Assembly: GCF_030704535.1 (NCBI RefSeq)
Contig: NC_081822.1
Span: forward strand, 6,759,501-6,823,500
DNA: 64,000 bases
Source: Vitis vinifera
Taxonomy: Eukaryota; Streptophyta; Magnoliopsida; Vitales; Vitaceae
Direction of reading: 5' to 3'
Below are positions 1 to 10,993 of this stretch, piece after piece (positions within the stretch are counted from its first letter, which is position 1; each line of letters starts with the position of its first letter). The notes under the pieces are model-generated. The model saw only the letters and a list, made by a program, of their open reading frames with translations. It was not told the DNA's origin and made no database searches. The translations under genes were made by a program, and so were the position numbers.

Positions 1-1758
1 TCCATTTGTACATATGTGGGACATTACCCATTTCTGGACATTACACATGAGGTTAGATTTTAGTGGCATTCTCTTCATAATCCAGAAAAAAATTTGCTGG
101 CCAAAGGACCATGGAGATGTATCGGCTTTATGTTTTTTGTTTTTTAGCAGCTATTTCTTTGAACACTCCTAAACAGAAAAAAATTTGGAAACCCATTTCT
201 GTTGAACCTGCAGCAAAAGCTTCTCTTTCAATTTATGACAACCATCCTCTTTTCTCTGTCATTTTTGGCAAGCACCAGTGCAAGCAACATCTCCATCCTG
301 GTTATCATTAAGTTATTGGTGACTGTGAAACTGGCCCTCAGTAAATATAACAGGGACATCAAACCACCAGCGGCTGCTGCTGCTGCTGCACCATACACTG
401 TCCATTGGTTAACATGAGCCGTTTTCCAATCCTGTTTCATCTCAATTATACAACACTTTGCAGCCCAGTGGTGCCATTAGCTGTCCCCAGTTGTCACTGC
501 TTGATTATATCATCCAAGATATTATATCTAACAGCATCGCCCTCCATCTTTATCTATTGTCATACTACAATCTTATTTATTGTTGCACTACAATCTGCTC
601 ACATTTCTGCTTATTTGCCAAGGTATGTTATTGCACTTCTAATTTGCTTTTCTATGCTATCCTTCAGTTAGTCTTTATTTGGGGAGGAATATTGTGCTGT
701 TTTTTTAGGGTAATTTGGTTCTTGATGATTTCCCATTTCTTGTTGGAGTCCCAACCATAATACTAGTCACATACCATTTTCTTTGGAGGTTGTTTAGGAA
801 ACAAAAAAATGGAGATATATTTTGAAAATTTGGTGGAAAAGTTTCTGCTAAATATTGAGATATGCTTTGAGATATCTAACTTTTTGACACTTTGTTTTCT
901 GTTTAGGCTGTGTTCTAGTTCATACTCTGGCTGATTAGCAGGAGTAACTTTTTGTTTTGGATCCAGGTGCTTTGGTTGTTCTCTTTGGAGGATCAACTGT
1001 TTTGTAGATCATCATAATTACCATGAAGATTGGGCCAAACCTTTGACATTGGTAATTCTAGAGCAACTTAAATGCTGTTTGATTTCATTTGATCATATTC
1101 ATGCTTTCTTGAATCTGATCGTGTTTCCAAATTTGATAAGAGTAGTATTTTTTGAAACCATGTCTTGTGTTTTGGATAGATTTTGGACATTTTGGTGCCA
1201 TATTTTTATCGAGTTGGAATAAAAAGTGGTGTCTTTTCTATTGTTGTTTTGTTGTGTGTGTGTGTTTTTAATCTAATGGGTATGATGAAACAGAAGGTTC
1301 ATGAAGGACTCATTTTGAAAAGGAAAAAATGATGGTATGTGCTAAAGCTTTATCTCCTAGACCACCATCATCTTTCCTTATGCTAGGGCCACCCCAATCT
1401 TGAAGTACAGAAATGGAAATAGAATCAACTAGATCAAGAAAATAGTCGTGCTTTCTATTAATTACTTCAACAAAACCAAATTTGAACATACATCAAGTAA
1501 CACCTGAAGGAAGTCCCTTTAGGCATTCCAACAACCACAATGGTGACCTGAATTGCTCTACAATTAGTCGAAATAGCTATAAACATGTAAATGAGGAACA
1601 CACAAAGACTGTTAATGGCCATTGTAATGATTTCCATGACTCCATTTGCTGCATCTTCAAAACTGGTCATATCATGTTTAAATTGGACTGTTTCATCTGA
1701 ATTACTTACTTATATATTTATTTATTTTTATATACAGTGAAGTATCAAGGAAATTTGA
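1..1758. other. Intergenic or distal gene sequence, mostly unassigned
   Basis: No confident gene is visible. Open frames here are short and biased by T-rich sequence. A CTG(GCT) microsatellite-like stretch lies near 371-390. The only coding-like piece is a possible terminal exon at 967-1007, listed separately. The stretch from about 1010 to 1750 has the T-rich look of a 3' UTR or intergenic DNA. Confidence 0.4.
967..1007 (+). CDS. Possible last exon of a gene starting outside the window
   Basis: A good acceptor (GATCCAG) is followed by 41 bases. Read with a split Gly codon, they encode GALVVLFGGSTVL and then TAG. The hydrophobic, glycine-containing peptide looks like the end of a membrane protein. 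No matching upstream exon could be joined to it, so the family is unknown. It could equally be chance. Confidence is low. Confidence 0.18.
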
Positions 1759-1766
1759 GTTAGATC
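1759..1766. repeat. Left 8-bp target-site duplication of hAT-like element
   Basis: GTTAGATC lies immediately left of the CAAGG terminus and is repeated exactly at 2946-2953. An 8-bp duplication is the hallmark of hAT-superfamily insertion. Confidence 0.7.
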
Positions 1767-2945
1767 CAAGGATGAAAATATCGGTAATCATGGATATATC
1801 GGTACTTCGATTTTACGGATATATCGGAAATATATCGGCTGATATTTTGGAAAAAAATATCGGTAGACTTAAAATTGTTAAAAACTCATAGAAACGTAAG
1901 GAAAACCTCATAATAATATAATTAAAATTATAACGGACATTTTAAAGTTGTTTTATTGAAAAATTTGATATACATATGATATAATTTGCGATATTAGATG
2001 TAATTATATCATGTCAATCTATAAGAAATGTTAATTTTGTAATTGTTCTCATTATAAAGTCACATAAAATACTTCATTTAATTAAATATCAATAATTTGT
2101 ACACATTAAATTCATTAAATAAACATATTTCATATTCAAAATATACTAGTTCATGTTAATTAAATTAATTAAATAATTTAGCTAAGTTAACTAGTTTAAT
2201 TTAATTCTAAATGTGAAAATAAATCACAAATAATCATCTAAAATAAACATATCAATTTATAATTAAATAATCAAATTAACCTAAGTTAATTTAATAACAA
2301 TATAAAAATTAATTACAATTGAATGTAAAAATAGCATTAAATCATCCATATTGCAAACATACTAATTAATTAAAAATACATGAATTAATTACAATTGCAA
2401 ACAAAATTAATTACAATTTAAAACAAATATACCTTAAAATGATTAAATAATTGAGCAACCTTAATAAAAATTGGAGAGAGCAAATGAAGAATGAAAGCAA
2501 AAATGGATGAAATAGAAGAAATTTGGGCTATTTATAGAAGAAATTTGGCCCAAAATAGCCGTTGGAACATTAATTTACCATTGAAAATCAATTTTGGACA
2601 TTGGATAAAAAACTGGGAGCAATTTGGTCATTGGATCGCCATATTACCATTGGAATCACATCTAGGCCATCGGATCAACACGGACGTAATCTGGGCTGTC
2701 AGATCACATTGCATGAAGGAAGGGAAATATCGCCAAAAAATCAGCGATTTGTCTCCGATATATCACCGATATTTTGCCACCATAGGCGATTTTTTCAAAA
2801 AATTGTCGATATATCTCCTCGAGTCGATATATCGCCGATATTTTGGCGATTTTTGCGGAAATATCTCCCCTTCAATTTTTTTCCACGAAATATTGTGTCG
2901 ACCCCTCCCAATACACGATATATCCCGACATTTTCCTCCTCCTTG
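1767..2945. mobile_element. Non-autonomous hAT-like DNA transposon
   Basis: The element is 1179 bp and starts CAAGGATGAAAATATCGG. It ends in a sequence whose reverse complement begins CAAGGAGGAGGAAAATGTCGG, so the imperfect terminal inverted repeats match over roughly 20 bases. Perfect 8-bp duplications (GTTAGATC) flank it. Both subterminal regions carry many copies of a TATCGG or CGATATA motif: about 1777-1865 on the left, 2755-2930 on the right. Subterminal transposase-binding arrays of this kind are typical of hAT elements. The middle (about 1900-2460) is very AT-rich, and a segment with GCCGTTGG-type sequence follows. The open frames at 2491-2997 are not transposase-like, so the element probably moved with a transposase supplied in trans. 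Confidence 0.72.
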
Positions 2946-2953
2946 GTTAGATC
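2946..2953. repeat. Right 8-bp target-site duplication of hAT-like element
   Basis: GTTAGATC follows the CCTTG terminus directly and matches 1759-1766 exactly. Confidence 0.7.
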
Positions 2954-3517
2954 ATATAATAGGATACAATTTATTCCATGATATTCAGTTTTCCTAATAA
3001 ACTGATAACCGGTATCCAAGCAGCTACTGCAACACCTACTGTGCTAAGAGAAGTTTCAAGTTTCAACTTGGTGATGTTTGAATCTGTATTTTTGCTTGTG
3101 ATTTGCAATATATCGAGAAGCGTTCTGACATGGATATTGATTTTCTTTTATTTAATGATTATTATGTAGTGATCTGGCATTTGGAAAGTGCTTCTGATGC
3201 TCTAGATTTGATGGAGATGATGTGTGTACTTCAAATGTTTTTTTATTAACTTATAAACTCAACAGCACAACAAAGCCTCAATCTGGGTAAGTGGAACCTT
3301 CTTCATACATCCGTGTAGGAATTTTTTCCAGTTGAATAAAACTTTAGTTCAAAATTTTATGGATTTCAGAGCGATGATGTGCGTGTCTCAGATGAATTTT
3401 AAACCGAGAAGGAGACCTATAAATGATATATCTTTCAACAACTATGTTGAATTTTTTTCCCTACCAATAACTCGATTTTCATTTTAGATCATCAATTTTT
3501 GCATTTCATATGGATCA

Positions 3518-3896
3518 TGTGGGTACAATGGCCTCACCCAGGCATTCATCTGGACAGGAAACCATGTGGAGCGAGAGTCGCTCAGGTCTTCCGGTTGACC
3601 TTGCCCAGACACAGTGCGAGTGCCTGGAGGGGGGCTGACAAAAGCAAGCTCACATTTGTGAGCATTACCGTTCCTGAAAAGCGTTTTTGGGAAAGTTAAT
3701 GTGCATACGTTATTCCATTAATACCTAACGGTTGTGCGTGTAATTGAGGAACTGAAGGGCAGTTGCAAGAGCCTATAAAAGAGCCGAAGGCAGGACGAAG
3801 GGGATATTCTGAACTCTGTATGCATTAAGTCTTTTTGCAGGAAAGCACTGACTTAACCTTTGGGGAATCGCCTAGCCTTTTCTGCAAGATCCAATA
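3518..3896 (+). mobile_element. Solo LTR, probably Ty3/gypsy type
   Basis: The 379-bp block begins TGTGGG and ends CCAATA, and is flanked by GATCA at 3513-3517 and 3897-3901. It is more GC-rich than its surroundings. Inside it has a TATA-like box (GCCTATAAAAGAG, about 3770-3783). After that comes a region like the R/U5 part of plant gypsy LTRs, with a stretch of type CTGACTTAACCTTTGGGG. No gag, pol, primer-binding site or second LTR is adjacent, which fits recombination to a solo LTR. The terminal ATA in place of the canonical ACA is a weakness. The short ORF at 3499-3699 is not a gene. Confidence 0.5.
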
Positions 3897-3901
3897 GATC
3901 A

Positions 3902-6534
3902 TATGCAATCTTAAATTCCCTAGTTAATTTTTCATCTTAAAGCTTCCAAATGATAAAATATCTGGAATTTGGAAAAGAGCCATTTGATTTTGTGACTCCT
4001 ATTAGTCAAATATTAGAAAATTTTCTGAAACAATTGAATGAATTATTTGATGATTCCACAATATTGCATCAAACATATTAAATTTTCAGTCAAGTGGATG
4101 AGTTTAATCATCTAATTCCTTTTGTAATTTTGTTTATCATCTACAATGGTGTTGCTTAGCATACTTTCAAATATTTCTGGGATCGATAATTTCATATTGT
4201 AATAATGCATAAAACGTAAGATCTCCTTTTCAAGCACCATTGCATGACTTAGGGGTTTCTCATACTATATTTGACATGTATTTGTAATTCTGTGGCTTTC
4301 TTTCTGACCTGTTTTCAAGTCGGCTTTTGTCTTAGTAGCTAGTTGGCGACTTGATGGCAAAGGATGCTGAATTGTCAGTCTGGACGGTTGAGTAATGTAA
4401 ATAAATAAGCATTTTAAAGCTCGACTGGCGATGATTTTGTCTTTCTGGAATCTGAATGAGACTGCTAGGAATGCTGTTGCTCGTCTGCTTGAGGTGGAAG
4501 GTATTGATGAAACTCCTCTATTTTTAGACCATCAAAATATGTCTATTTCAAATACCCGTACTTCAAGCCTAGACCTTCTTTTGAAATGCAATATTATATA
4601 TGGTTTTATTTAAATTTATTTTCCTTTTTTTTTTTATCTGAAATGCAAACTTATTGATTAGTATTTGTAGTAAGTTAAAATATCTTTTCCTTAGATGATA
4701 TAGCCAATACGTTTATTTCTTCTTTTTGAAAAATTTATTTCCGTAGAAGTAACCGCTATGGCTAATAATATTCTATAAGCAAATAATATTTTATACGTCA
4801 TCATTTGGAAAATACTATTAAGACTACTTTTGTAGAGGATTATTATATAAAGCTTTTAATTTTTTTTTAAATTAAAATCTTCCTATATTTGAAACAATTT
4901 GCTTCATGAATTAAAATAAATTATAAAAAATAGAAATATTAAATAAGTTAAAATTTAAAGTAAAACAATATAGTTGGCTATAGGATTTGGACTTTTGATA
5001 TGATAAAAAATTTATAAAAATAAATTTTTAAAATTTTAATTTTGAAACAAATGGTATAAGCATGTAAAAGAGGAAAAATTAGAAGAAAGTGACAAAGAAT
5101 TAGAAAGGAAGTAATAGAAAGGAATTTAGAAAGTTGTATGTGATAAAATAAGTAAATTGAAGAGAAAAATACTTTTTTTTTAACATTAACCATTAGAATA
5201 ATAAATGCTAAAAGGTGTAGGAAGATTCTATAGAAGTGTTTATATTTTAGAGTATTAAAAGTTTGTTTTTTCAATTCTCTCTCTATATATATATTTATAA
5301 AAAAAAAAAGAAAAAGGGGGAAGTACTTATAGTGAGTATAAGTAAGTCATTTTCCTTAAGAGCTTATGGAGAACCAAGGGGGAGCCTCACCTGCCCATTC
5401 TAGTGAGAATTCAGGTGGCTAGGGAGATAAATTAGCCGACTGTCGCACTCGAGGTGGATCCATTGCAATTGCCTCATCTACTGAGCCCTTTCTAATCTAC
5501 TACTCTCTTGCACCATTGCATTGGCACACTCCAGGTTGTCACTATACAATAATGGGTTGCCTTGCATTCCAGACCTTACTCATCCAGTGTTGCAGCCACT
5601 TTTGCTGCACTGATACTACACCCGAGGCACAATTTGCAAGCCAATTGCAGCACCCCCATCATTCTGCAATCCTCTCTTTTTTTTTTCCTTAGCCGGAGGA
5701 ATTATATTCAAAGAATTTTGAGCTATAATTTCCTGGTGTGCACGTAAGACAAGATTTTTAAGCTGTTGAATCCTAGAGGTAGGATGTCACTTCTTTATTA
5801 CATCGATAAGTATTAGTTAATTAATTCGATAAGTACCCTCTTCGATTTATTTCATTTTTTATTTTTAGGTTAGGTTGAATTTGGTTATTTATTAGATCCT
5901 TTAACCAACAGAAGTACTTCAAATCATGGATTAAAAAATGGGATTTTATAAGGGAAATATCATAGTTTGATTGTTGGTCCGTTAAAATTTTAAACTGTAG
6001 TTTGAACCCAAATCCCTACCTGCAAAACAAAGAAGTCCAGCTTCACTAGGGCAAGTGTTGCCCTCATTTAATATACTTCAATCTATCCACTCATTTTATC
6101 TTCCGAAGCTTTTCCTTTTTTAATAAATGAATTAATTTTAATTATCAAATTTTCAAATAAATTTAATTACTTCATACTTTTTATTGAATATGTTTATAAT
6201 TAAACCATGACATATAAATATAAACTTATAAATAAATCATAAATGTTTTTAATAAAAAATTTAATTATATACGCCTTTTTTGTAATATTCAAATCGCTTA
6301 AAAGAAAAAAGTTTATTTGTTAAACTCTTTACGTATTAAGCGTCACCTACTGGGAGATTAAAAGCTGAAAGTGTTTTTAAAAGACACTGGCAAAGGGAGT
6401 AAATGCCATGAACTTAAACTAATTGTCACTGTGCATATTGAACCAAAGATGAATGAAATAGAGATGAACAAGCATAAAATTTAATACCCATCATTTCTTA
6501 AATTTGGATGCGCAGATGAAACAAATCCGTCAGT
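3902..6534. other. Gene-free AT-rich stretch
   Basis: Nothing with coding character was recognised. The region 4620-5340 is extremely AT-rich with long homopolymer runs. A more mixed block at about 5370-5720 contains a duplicated-looking mosaic (GGATCC, repeated TGCACCATTGCA words) that could be an old transposon remnant. No terminal repeats were identified. The 3' UTR of the minus-strand gene that ends at 6535 probably occupies part of 6000-6534. Confidence 0.4.
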
Positions 6535-7522
6535 CTACGAAATCCTTTCATCTTCCAGGAGGGTAGACGGATCGATGTATGAATATGGTTCCGTATGTGT
6601 CTTGCTGAAATCATGGATGAAACTCGGGCCAAAGTGCTGCCAATAGCAAGCCAAAATTTAAAAGTTTTGACAGTTTAATTCCGCCAGCATGCATCATCCA
6701 GTTAAAATTTCAAATTGCATTCCTAGTAATCCGTTGAGAGATTCAAGAAAAAAAGAATAAAAACTTAACAGAAGCGCAAAACCAAGCTAATTGGAAGATG
6801 TATGAGGCAAGAAGGAGCTTACAAGGTAGAGAGCAGAAAAGAATGCCACGGTTACAACAACAATCGGCCAAAATCCAATGAAGAAAGTCGCTCCGGTTGC
6901 TAGCAGCAGTTTAGCCCTGGGAACGAGACCCTGGATTGAAAAAACCTAGGTGTCAAATCTCTAATATATGAGCAAGAAAAGCAAGAAATCACCATCTTTA
7001 ATAAATTATTTTTAGCTTCAAAAACGAAATGAGTTCACCTCAATTCCTTCGCTGTTCAATGCCATGGAACGCTCCCTTTGATTGGACAAGCTGTTTTCAA
7101 TCTCGGTTGACACTAGATTTGTCTTTGAAATTCCACTGTCCTCCTCTTCACTGCCGGAAGGCAGTGAGGAGGTCTTCATGCCTCTTCTCTTCATTTCCTT
7201 AACGAACAACGACTCCGGAGCTTCCTCACCTGCAATTGGAATATCATAACAGGTTAGGGTTTCCATATTTTCTTTCCTCGTCTCCGCAACCGAGCAGACC
7301 GTGGACCAGAAGAAACCATGAGCAGAGTTCATTACCGTTTCTTTCACTCTTGCCTTCTTCAACTCCGCAACGAACTCGAAACCCACCGGTCAAACACTGA
7401 CGATCCCGTAACCTCAAAACCCTTCCTCCGACAGCCAAAGCACTATAATCCGGCCAGACAAAGTTCGAATTCCGACAGAAACCAGATCGGAACCCTACAG
7501 AAGAATGTAAAGAAACCGCCAT
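6535..7522 (-). CDS. Plant plastid-type small membrane protein, function unknown
   Basis: Four exons join in phase: 7522-7336, 7229-7039, 6930-6823 and 6636-6535. They give 195 residues, and all introns are GT-AG. The N-terminus (MAVSLHSSVGFRS...) is rich in Ser and Arg and poor in acidic residues, as expected of a chloroplast transit peptide. Residues about 63-126 are charged and Ser/Glu-rich. Exon 3 encodes one hydrophobic segment (about residues 134-158) with FFIGFWPIVVV. Exon 4 carries HFGPSFIHD and ends in a Leu-Leu-Glu-Asp-Glu-Arg-Ile-Ser tail. The tail and the exon phases look conserved rather than random, but I cannot assign a family or function. A location in a plastid membrane is inference. 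Confidence 0.75.
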
Positions 7523-8690
7523 AGCCTTTTTCTTTTTTTGTCAGGTTGCAGATGGAAGGCAGCAATGGAAGACAATCATTTTGATGATTGAGGGATTGAG
7601 GGATGATTAATCGTGAAGTTTACGTAAGTGAGAATGGACTGTTGATTCTTGTCTTGGATGATTGAGGCGTGTGTTATTAGTATTACAATTATCGCGGTTG
7701 GTTGCATTCGGAAGAACAAAGTGAGTAGTTGCTTGGCGATTGGGATTTGTTTGGAAAGTTTATATGCTCTTTTTGTCCACATTTTTCTTTTAAGCCACCT
7801 GTTAGTCACATCAAGAAGCAATTGACTATGAGATTTTTGGAAACTGATTGTTGGTGTTGCCGCATTGAACATGAAGGCAGGCATATGATATGTGAATTTG
7901 TAATTGGTAGCAACTAGCTTGAAGATCAACTCACTCTACATCATTGAATATAAGACTATAATCCAATTGATTAGATAAACCTTATATGTCTTAAAATAAG
8001 CATAATTGGAAGGAGGATTTCCACAATGGGTCTCAACAACAAAAAATTCTAATGTACTATTGAGGTTTAAACAAAAAGCACAAAATGTAAAGCAAATTTT
8101 TCTATTTGAAAACTTCTTATAAGAGGAGGAAAATATAAAAAAATTTATAAAGATTCATATCATTTTATTTTTCTTTTTAAAATTTAAGTTGAAATCTTAA
8201 TTGTCAACTAAGGTTTTGTTTTTAAATTGAAACTGTTCGATTGAGACTTCATTTTTTAATTAAAACTTCAATTATCAATTTAGATTTTGGTTTATATATT
8301 TAAACTTAAGCATATAGTATTAATTTAATAAAAATAATAATAAATAAATATTTTATTTATCAATAAATCATTAATCTTAAAATAATAAAGCTATATAACA
8401 TAAAAATAAGATATAAAATTATATAATTTATTAATTTAAGATATTTAATTTATTATAATTTTTAAATCATTAATCTTAAAATAATAAAGCTATATAACAA
8501 AAAATTTATCTTTATCAAAATAATAGTATACTTTTAAATTTTCATATATAGAATTTTTATTATTTTAAAGCATATGTTTATAATTTTATGTAAAAAACAA
8601 TATATATATATATATATATATATCCCTTCAATATATCATTTTAAAGCATATGTTTCCTCTCATTGTTAATGGGTACGGGAGGTGTGAAAA
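7523..8690. other. Intergenic; very AT-rich with a TA microsatellite
   Basis: The first roughly 100 bases hold the promoter and 5' UTR of the minus-strand gene at 6535-7522. From about 7980 to 8690 the DNA is strongly AT-biased. An AATAATAAAGCTATATAACA phrase occurs twice (about 8380 and 8480). A TA dinucleotide run of about 24 bases lies near 8599-8624. No gene is seen. Confidence 0.5.
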
Positions 8691-8696
8691 AACCAT

Positions 8697-8970
8697 GAAT
8701 TTAAAAACCGGACCTGCCCATCACAATTCCCGTCTGGTCCGATCAATTGGCCAGAAAATAGGTTGAATGGGCGGTCAGACTGGCGAACTAGATGATTCAA
8801 TTAATTTTTTATAGTATCAAAACGACGTCATTTTGATGCTTCTAACATCAAAATGATGTCGCTTTGATGCTTTTGACATCAAAATGACGTCGTTCTGGAG
8901 AATATAAAAACTCTTTAACCCCTCCTTCTCCATCTGAACTTCGGTGAAGAAGTTGTCGCCCCCCAACGCA
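8697..8970. repeat. Repeat-like block containing a perfect 18-bp inverted repeat
   Basis: The block starts with phrases rich in CCGGACC and GGTCCG, which often occur in plant DNA-transposon ends. It then contains a perfect 18-bp inverted repeat (8821-8838 against 8877-8894; arm starts AACGACGTCATTTTG). A third near-copy of the arm lies between them at 8846-8861 and differs by one base. Each copy contains an ACGTC or ATGTC core like bZIP-binding CRE sites. An intrinsic stem could form. Whether this is part of a transposon end or a regulatory cluster is unclear. Confidence 0.45.
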
Positions 8971-9160
8971 CCGCGACACCCACGCTAGCTCCCACTAGAG
9001 GTCTTCCGGTCGTTACACTGCCTGTCCACCCGGTTGCCTCGTTGCAAAACCCGCTGCAACATGATATGGGATATGATTTAATGTCTTTTATATGGATTTA
9101 CATTGATGGTATGAGATATAATTTAATGGTAAAATTAAAAATATTATAATTTTAAATAAT

Positions 9161-9220
9161 TTTTTTATTTAAAAATAAGTTTTTTTATTTAAAAATAAGT
9201 TTTTTTATTTAAAAATAAAT
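9161..9220. repeat. Three tandem copies of a 20-bp AT-rich unit
   Basis: The unit TTTTTTATTTAAAAATAAGT is present at 9161-9180 and 9181-9200 exactly, and at 9201-9220 with one change. It is a small minisatellite in non-coding DNA. Confidence 0.9.
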
Positions 9221-10687
9221 ATTAAAATTTTAAATTGTAAATTAAAATTATGATTTTAATTTAAATTTCTAATTTGAAACTAATTTTTAAATAATATATA
9301 AATTATTATTTTTATTTTTATAATTATTTTAGATTTTAATAATTCATAAATTGTATACTTATGACGTCACCGTTAATGAATTATCAACCAGTAACTTTTT
9401 CTAATCGGTCCATTACGAAAACATGGGAAAAAATAGGCAAACTCTCAAATGATGACACTCAAAAATCGAAAAAAACAAGAGTCAAACACGGAAAGGAGAA
9501 TGACGACTGGTGGCTTTCCACTGTTGGCTGCTTCCATTTCTGGAATGATCTGTTTTTGTGCAAGCCTGGGTCTCCGCCCAAAGAAGACCTTCCAACTCGG
9601 ACGATTGGGCCGTGAGGGTATTTGGGCCAGCGACATTTATAATTTGGATCCAACAGTGAATGGCCCATCGTTCCAACGGATTTCCGGTAGACAACAATAA
9701 AATATTTGAAAATTATAACTTATTTATAAAATTGTGAAGGAATAAAGGGAGATGAAACGAATAGTTTTCAAGATATTTCTACCATTCCTGAGAAATAAAA
9801 GGGAAAAGAGTGGGCTCAGCACTGAAGAGTCGAAGACTGTAGTTAAGAAATTATTGGTCCATATATGATGGCAAAGAATGTGCACCGAATGGACAGAAAG
9901 TTCCTCTTCATTTTAGGGATATTGAAGCTACGTCACACCGTAGAATAAGGTGCTGTGTTTTCAAACGTGGCGCATTGCCGATTGCAGCCATAGCTATCGC
10001 CTGCGCCATCCCTTTGGTGTCACAAGCACCAAATCCGCCAAAAATAGACAAATCGGGAGTGAAGCCTCAGCCGACATGTTCAAGTACCCATAAGTCAACA
10101 ATGGGTGTTTTCCATGGCATGTGGCAGTGCGACAGCCACCGGGACGAAGGCAACGTCAGCGATTCACAGACTCCATTTTTTTTATGTCTTGGTCTACTCT
10201 CATTCTCATAACCAAAAAAGATAACACATGCAACACATTTTTGAATAAATATCCGGCCAAACCACATGGTAGGCCTGCCTCGTTTTGTTTACCCAAATTA
10301 CGAGTTCAGGACAATACTGGAGACCGACCGCCCACTTGGCGAATGGTATCAATCACCAACAGGAGCCAAAATCATTCAGAAAGAAACATAACCAAAATGA
10401 AATGGAATACAGCTGGTTGGTAAAGAGGACTTGAAGAGTACAATTTATACGTCTTTTTTTCAGAACACATATTTCAGTGGAGTAGAATGGAGGAGGAAAA
10501 CCGCACAACACTGTACCAAATTCTCAAAGGGTGATATATTATTCTATTTAACCATGCAAGACTTTGAATAAACTAACAGGCTCATGGTCATAGACGTCGC
10601 ATCTCCTCCTCCCTATTCTACCTTGTACACAATAGTTTAGGTAGCATATGGCCGTTCACATCACCATTTATTATTATTATCTTTATT
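9221..10687. other. Intergenic sequence of mixed composition, no gene assigned
   Basis: Overlapping open frames on both strands around 9360-9700 and 9975-10420 arise from locally higher GC. They show no family features, no start context and no partner exons. The block could be degraded transposon or gene-flank sequence. Nothing firm is visible. Confidence 0.4.
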
Positions 10688-10993
10688 TTATTTCACAATG
10701 AAATCAAGGTAGTGGAATTCCATCACTCTCCACTCAGACTCGTCAGTGGAGTATGGTCCCCAGAAAAAGCAGAGGAAAACAAAACATACTGTAGTAAAAA
10801 GGGTAACAATCATCGCCTGAGTTGACTTCTCACAGTGAATTGTCCAAATGCTTGGTTTTTCTATCTTGTTCTGCTCGGTGTATAGTAACAACAGCATAAA
10901 GAATCCCAAGGCTCTTGGTTTAACGACAAACTGCAATCTGACACAGTATTGAAATATCGTACCATTGTTCATTGTTGTGGACCTTTTTGCCAT
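10688..10993 (-). CDS. Possible small membrane protein, unrecognised
   Basis: A 101-residue open frame has two hydrophobic stretches: one around residues 30-38 (LGFFMLLLLY) and a longer one around 60-80 (TLFTTVCFVFLCFF). A short acidic segment (STDESEW) follows. It is one of the few intergenic open frames here with an amino-acid mix like a real membrane protein. No family was recognised, and no promoter or neighbouring exon supports it. It may be a short gene, an exon of a larger one, or chance. Confidence 0.25.
   Translation of the reverse strand: MAKRSTTMNNGTIFQYCVRLQFVVKPRALGFFMLLLLYTEQNKIEKPSIWTIHCEKSTQAMIVTLFTTVCFVFLCFFWGPYSTDESEWRVMEFHYLDFIVK

Noticed and set aside
2491-2997. 168-residue ORF inside the hAT-like element
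   Set aside because: It has no transposase motif, crosses the right end of the element, and its repeats come from TATCGG motifs.
3499-3699. 66-residue ORF
   Set aside because: It lies in the solo LTR and has no coding features.
9361-9700. Cluster of overlapping ORFs on both strands
   Set aside because: Several frames are open at once because of local GC; none has family features or partner exons.
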